Below are positions 61,096-64,000 of a stretch of 64,000 nt of DNA, one piece after another. Where the stretch lies: positions 6,093-70,092 of the forward strand of contig JANNMS010000148.1 in the NCBI GenBank assembly GCA_031398055.1, read 5' to 3'. The notes under the pieces are model-generated. The model was not told where the DNA came from. It made no database searches and was given only the letters and a program-made list of their open reading frames with translations. A program made the translations under genes and the position numbers. Source of the DNA: M3007 sp031398055. Lineage in GTDB: Bacteria; Bacteroidota; Bacteroidia; Chitinophagales; Saprospiraceae. The stretch's first letter is position 1. Each line of letters begins with the position of its first letter.

Positions 61096-62517
61096 CTACT
61101 TCCCAAAAATATCCGCGAAATAGTGCTCAATCGTCGCCCGAATCACGAGCCGATTTTTGACCACATATTTTTCATCCACCGCAATCAACGAAGGCGTGCC
61201 GGGCACCGGGAAATTTTTTGAAAATGCCTCGCGCTGACCCGTGGTGAGAAAAACATTTGGCCATGGCATCGGCTCGTTTTGTAAAAATTGCTTCCAATCT
61301 GCATCCGTTTTGTCCATGCAAACCGCGATGACTTCGAGGCCCATCGGATGATATTTTTCATAAAAACCCTTTAAAATTGGCTTAAATTCTTTGCAATGAC
61401 TGCACGAGGTGCGCCAAAACATCAGCAAAGTGAGTTTGTTTTTTTCTGCCACTTTTTTGAAATTGACTTGCAGCCCATTTTGGTCGGGCAAAGTGGCATC
61501 GAGCGGCGATTTGCCAACCTCGCAAGCCTTCAACGACAGCACCAAATTTTTGAAATATTCCGAAAGATGCGTGTCCTCCGACGAGCAATCTGGCGCGTGC
61601 CATTTCAAAATATGCGTGACCGCCGCGTCATTTTTCAAATCCAAAAAACGGTCGAGCAGGTATTGAAAAAGCCACAAATCCACGTCCTCGTTGCCGTTTC
61701 GTTTGGCCATTACTTTTTCGATAAAATCAATATGTCCGGCATCGGTTTCTGGAAAATATTTTGTGTGCGCATCCCGCAGCAACCTCGTCGTGCCGTTGAA
61801 AAATAAAATCCGGCGGTCGCGGGTCGGCACCTTGTCCAAAAAATGTGCTCTGAAAAATGCGGCTTTGTCTTTCAAATTTGCCAGCGAATCGTTCGGAAAA
61901 TCAGACGGCAAAATGATTTTAAAAATTTTAGCGGCCACGTCGCCAGCGAAAGTGCCTTTTTTTTGTCGTTCGATATTTTCAAAAACACGGTTCGCACGCT
62001 GTGCAGCGGCTTCTTGCAAAGCCAAAAGTTCAGCCATTTTTTTTGCAAAATCGGGGTCGCTGCCCACCAAATTGGACATCGCAGCTTGGCAACTGTCTTT
62101 TTTAATTTGATATTTTCGCTGCTCAGAAAGCATCAAAAAATAGGAAGTGTTTTCATTGTCTTCCAAATATGCCGAGCCGCCATTCAATTGTTGGAAAGCG
62201 ATAAACCCAAAATCCAGCACCATTTCACCTTGTTTTACTTCCGGCAAAATAAATTCAAGCCATGCTTTTGCTTGGCCGTGCACCCGAATCCGGCACTGCC
62301 CGTTGTTGCCAGAAATCTTTTTTTCAAAATAACCGACGGGGCTGAGGCCGACCGAATCGAGTTGCCGCCACTTGTCCATGTACCACATTTCGATGTCCAA
62401 AATCTTGGTGGCCGACGGCGGCAGGTTGGTAATTTTTCCTTTTATCGTGATGGGTTGCGCAGCGATTTTTCCGAGAAAAAAGATAAAAATAGCGGCGAAG
62501 ACAAGGCATTTTTTCAT
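61096..62517 (-). CDS. Secreted TlpA-like thioredoxin-fold protein
   Basis: 473 residues from the ATG at 62517 (signal peptide MKKCLVFAAIFIFFLGKIAAQ); the frame extends to 62592 without a signal. An N-terminal beta-domain of DUF4369/DUF5106 type (about 22-130), a helical middle (about 140-330), and a C-terminal thioredoxin domain (about 345-473) with the active site SCSHCKEF and the cis-Pro in VPGTPSLIAVD. Periplasmic thiol-disulphide role, family-inferred. The CxxC pair is SCSHC, usual for TlpA/ResA-like proteins of Bacteroidota. It lies 132 bp downstream of the other thioredoxin-fold gene on the same strand, with a hairpin between. Confidence 0.85.
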   Translation of the reverse strand: MKKCLVFAAIFIFFLGKIAAQPITIKGKITNLPPSATKILDIEMWYMDKWRQLDSVGLSPVGYFEKKISGNNGQCRIRVHGQAKAWLEFILPEVKQGEMVLDFGFIAFQQLNGGSAYLEDNENTSYFLMLSEQRKYQIKKDSCQAAMSNLVGSDPDFAKKMAELLALQEAAAQRANRVFENIERQKKGTFAGDVAAKIFKIILPSDFPNDSLANLKDKAAFFRAHFLDKVPTRDRRILFFNGTTRLLRDAHTKYFPETDAGHIDFIEKVMAKRNGNEDVDLWLFQYLLDRFLDLKNDAAVTHILKWHAPDCSSEDTHLSEYFKNLVLSLKACEVGKSPLDATLPDQNGLQVNFKKVAEKNKLTLLMFWRTSCSHCKEFKPILKGFYEKYHPMGLEVIAVCMDKTDADWKQFLQNEPMPWPNVFLTTGQREAFSKNFPVPGTPSLIAVDEKYVVKNRLVIRATIEHYFADIFGK

Positions 62518-62612
62518 ACTAAATTTGAGTTTTTTGATGAAAACTGGCGCAAAAAAAAGAAAAACCAGCGGGTCGGGCACTGTGTTTTGCAAGTCGTTAA
62601 CCTGCAGGAAAC

Positions 62613-62645
62613 AAAAAAGGCCTCCCGTTTTGGAAAGCCTTTTTC
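62613..62645. terminator. Hairpin after the thioredoxin/TPR gene
   Basis: AAAAAGGC (62614-62621) and GCCTTTTT (62637-62644) with a 15-base loop, immediately after the minus-strand stop at 62650. Weak stem; partial termination is likely. Confidence 0.5.
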
Positions 62646-62649
62646 ATCA

Positions 62650-63825
62650 TCAAAGTTGATAAATCTTGTCCAAAAGTTCCTGCGTCGAACCGTAATCCTC
62701 GCCCGCCGATTTTGCCATTTCGATGGCTTTTTGGGCATATTTGATGGCCGATTTTTTCTTTTTCAATTTAAAATACAAAGCTGCCAGCGTGTCATTGTTG
62801 AAATAAGCATCACGTAATTTGGCCGATTTTTTCGCCCATTTCACGGCAGTTTTCAACTGTTTTTGGTCTTCCACAACTTTGTAAAAAGTCCAAGCCACCT
62901 CGTTCAGTTCGTCGGCATCGTTCGACGGGTATTTTTTGTAATGTGCCAGAGCCGCCGCCGCAAAACCTGCACGGTCGCCAGCCTGCCGGGCAGCGGTCAT
63001 TTTGTACGCCGAAGCCATCCGCGCACCTTCTTCCGGGTAAATTGTTAGAAACAATTTTTCAATTTCCGTGGGCGTCATTTCCGGTTTTCCGGCGAGATAT
63101 TGGCCGAAGGCATCTTCGATTTTTACAGCCACCTGCCGCACGCCAAATTTGTCCTCGAACTGTTTTTTGTTTTTTGTAAAATATTGAAAACCACGCGAAT
63201 ACGGGTCGCCGACAAAATTGAAAATCACTTCCATGTTTTTTTCAGAACCCAAATCGCCCTGCGTTTCGAGGTATTCTTCTGCGATTTTTGGCACTGCCGG
63301 GTCGAACGCCTGGCCTTTCACTTCCAAATAATTCAACAAAAATTCGGGTGAACGCTCGCCGTTTTTGTACCGCGCATCCAAATTTCCAAGCCGTTTTTCG
63401 GGAGTCGTCGCCGTTTTTCCGAGTTCCAAAAACTCCACCGGGCCAAAAAAACCCGCCACGCGATGCACGACCGCGCCGTCGCCGTCAATAAATAACAAGG
63501 TCGGGTACAAATTGACCTCGTATTTTTTGGCCAAATCAATGCCTTCACCTTTTTCCATGTCCATTTTGACATTGATAAAATTGGCGTTGAAAAACGCGCC
63601 GACCGTGGCATCGGGAAAGGTTTGTTTGGTCATCATTTTGCAAGGGCCGCACCATGTCGTGAAGGCATCCATGAAAATCAGTTTGTTTTCGGCCTTCGAT
63701 TTTTGGAGCACAGCCGCCCAATCGTCGTGATTAAATTCCATGCCTTGCGAAAAAATCGCGGCAGGGGCGAGGCAAAAAAGGAGGGAAAAAAATTGAAAAA
63801 AACGGGGGAGACTTGAAAATTTCAT
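62650..63825 (-). CDS. Secreted thioredoxin-family protein with C-terminal TPR-like helices
   Basis: 391 residues, signal peptide about 1-27 (FCLAPAAIFSQ). Thioredoxin domain about 29-140 with the active site TTWCGPCKMMT (about 58-61 for CGPC) and cis-Pro in NLYPTLLFID. The rest is amphipathic helix pairs (about 180-391), ending in TPR-like units (LKTAVKWAKKSAKLRDAY, SAIKYAQKAIEMAKS). Periplasmic disulphide reductase or chaperone-like role is inferred. It precedes the TlpA-like gene on the same strand and may share its message by readthrough of the weak hairpin. Confidence 0.85.
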   Translation of the reverse strand: MKFSSLPRFFQFFSLLFCLAPAAIFSQGMEFNHDDWAAVLQKSKAENKLIFMDAFTTWCGPCKMMTKQTFPDATVGAFFNANFINVKMDMEKGEGIDLAKKYEVNLYPTLLFIDGDGAVVHRVAGFFGPVEFLELGKTATTPEKRLGNLDARYKNGERSPEFLLNYLEVKGQAFDPAVPKIAEEYLETQGDLGSEKNMEVIFNFVGDPYSRGFQYFTKNKKQFEDKFGVRQVAVKIEDAFGQYLAGKPEMTPTEIEKLFLTIYPEEGARMASAYKMTAARQAGDRAGFAAAALAHYKKYPSNDADELNEVAWTFYKVVEDQKQLKTAVKWAKKSAKLRDAYFNNDTLAALYFKLKKKKSAIKYAQKAIEMAKSAGEDYGSTQELLDKIYQL

Positions 63826-63874
63826 GTTGAAATTTTTGGTTAAATTTTTATGGTAAAAGATTGGTTTTCAATTG

Positions 63875-63901
63875 TTTGGAGGTCGAAATTTATTTTGTAC
63901 C
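63875..63901. repeat. Degenerate half of the double-palindrome element
   Basis: TTTGGAGGTCGAAATTTATT resembles the left end of 10381-10436 but lacks its second arm. Confidence 0.4.
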
Positions 63902-64000
63902 AGCGTTGGGTGGTAAAAAATTTGGAACTACAATTTTATTAGAGACGTGCTGCAAAACCAAAAAAAAAAAAAGTACGTTTTTTTTGATAGGTGGGTGTTT

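Noticed and set aside
1..64000. tRNA and rRNA genes
   Set aside because: No cloverleaf-like sequence ending in a GTTCGAATC-type arm and no rRNA core motif was noticed on either strand.

Overview
The window is a 64 kb chromosomal piece of a Bacteroidota bacterium, probably Saprospiria-like (the class is an inference). The evidence is Bacteroidota-type promoters (a TAnnTTTG -7 box shortly before the start codons), type IX secretion (T9SS) cargo with C-terminal sorting domains, a PorE-like OmpA protein, DUF5777 and DUF3857 proteins, and many short inverted repeats between genes. Most genes are GC-moderate with a strong codon style, but several patches, some inside single genes, are clearly more AT-rich.

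Layout. 1-6.2 kb: a Fur regulator cut by the window edge, a secreted MORN-repeat/caspase protein, a haem lipoprotein/OB-fold/DUF5777 operon, a micro-ORF, a membrane-anchored START-GyrI protein and a small protein. 6.4-10.4 kb: a TPR membrane protein, a PIN-like protein, a methyltransferase and ahcY. 10.5-19.5 kb: a secreted S8 protease with T9SS domain; a UPF0175/DUF3368 toxin-antitoxin pair sitting between two copies of the 5' end of mfd; an N-terminally short mfd; lspA and an SRPBCC protein. 19.6-29.2 kb: an AsmA-like protein, a secreted helical-repeat protein, an esterase, cmk, a methyltransferase and a type II restriction-modification pair of the Eco47II/Sau96I kind. 29.3-42.7 kb: a DPP4-like peptidase, purD and a 3279-residue adhesin with about 26 repeats and a type B sorting domain. 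43-57 kb: a methyltransferase, an MFS transporter, a PorE-like protein, two DUF3857 transglutaminase-like paralogues, a cytochrome c/epimerase pair, a candidate non-coding RNA, an FG-GAP/UnbV T9SS cargo protein and a Uma2 protein. 57-64 kb: serS, a TPR-adenylate cyclase and two thioredoxin-fold proteins.

How it works together. Housekeeping genes (ahcY, lspA, cmk, purD, serS, mfd) are interleaved with envelope and surface functions. LspA matures lipoproteins such as the two haem lipoproteins; the PorE-like protein would belong to the secretion machinery that exports the S8 protease, the giant adhesin and the FG-GAP protein. The most unusual locus is mfd: it lacks the UvrB-like N-terminal module, and 198 bp of its promoter and first 58 codons is duplicated on the far side of the toxin-antitoxin pair with only synonymous differences. 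Other points of interest are a family of three near-perfect palindromes at gene ends, a promoter-to-terminator interval without an ORF at 52.9-53.2 kb, and the intragenic AT-rich patches.
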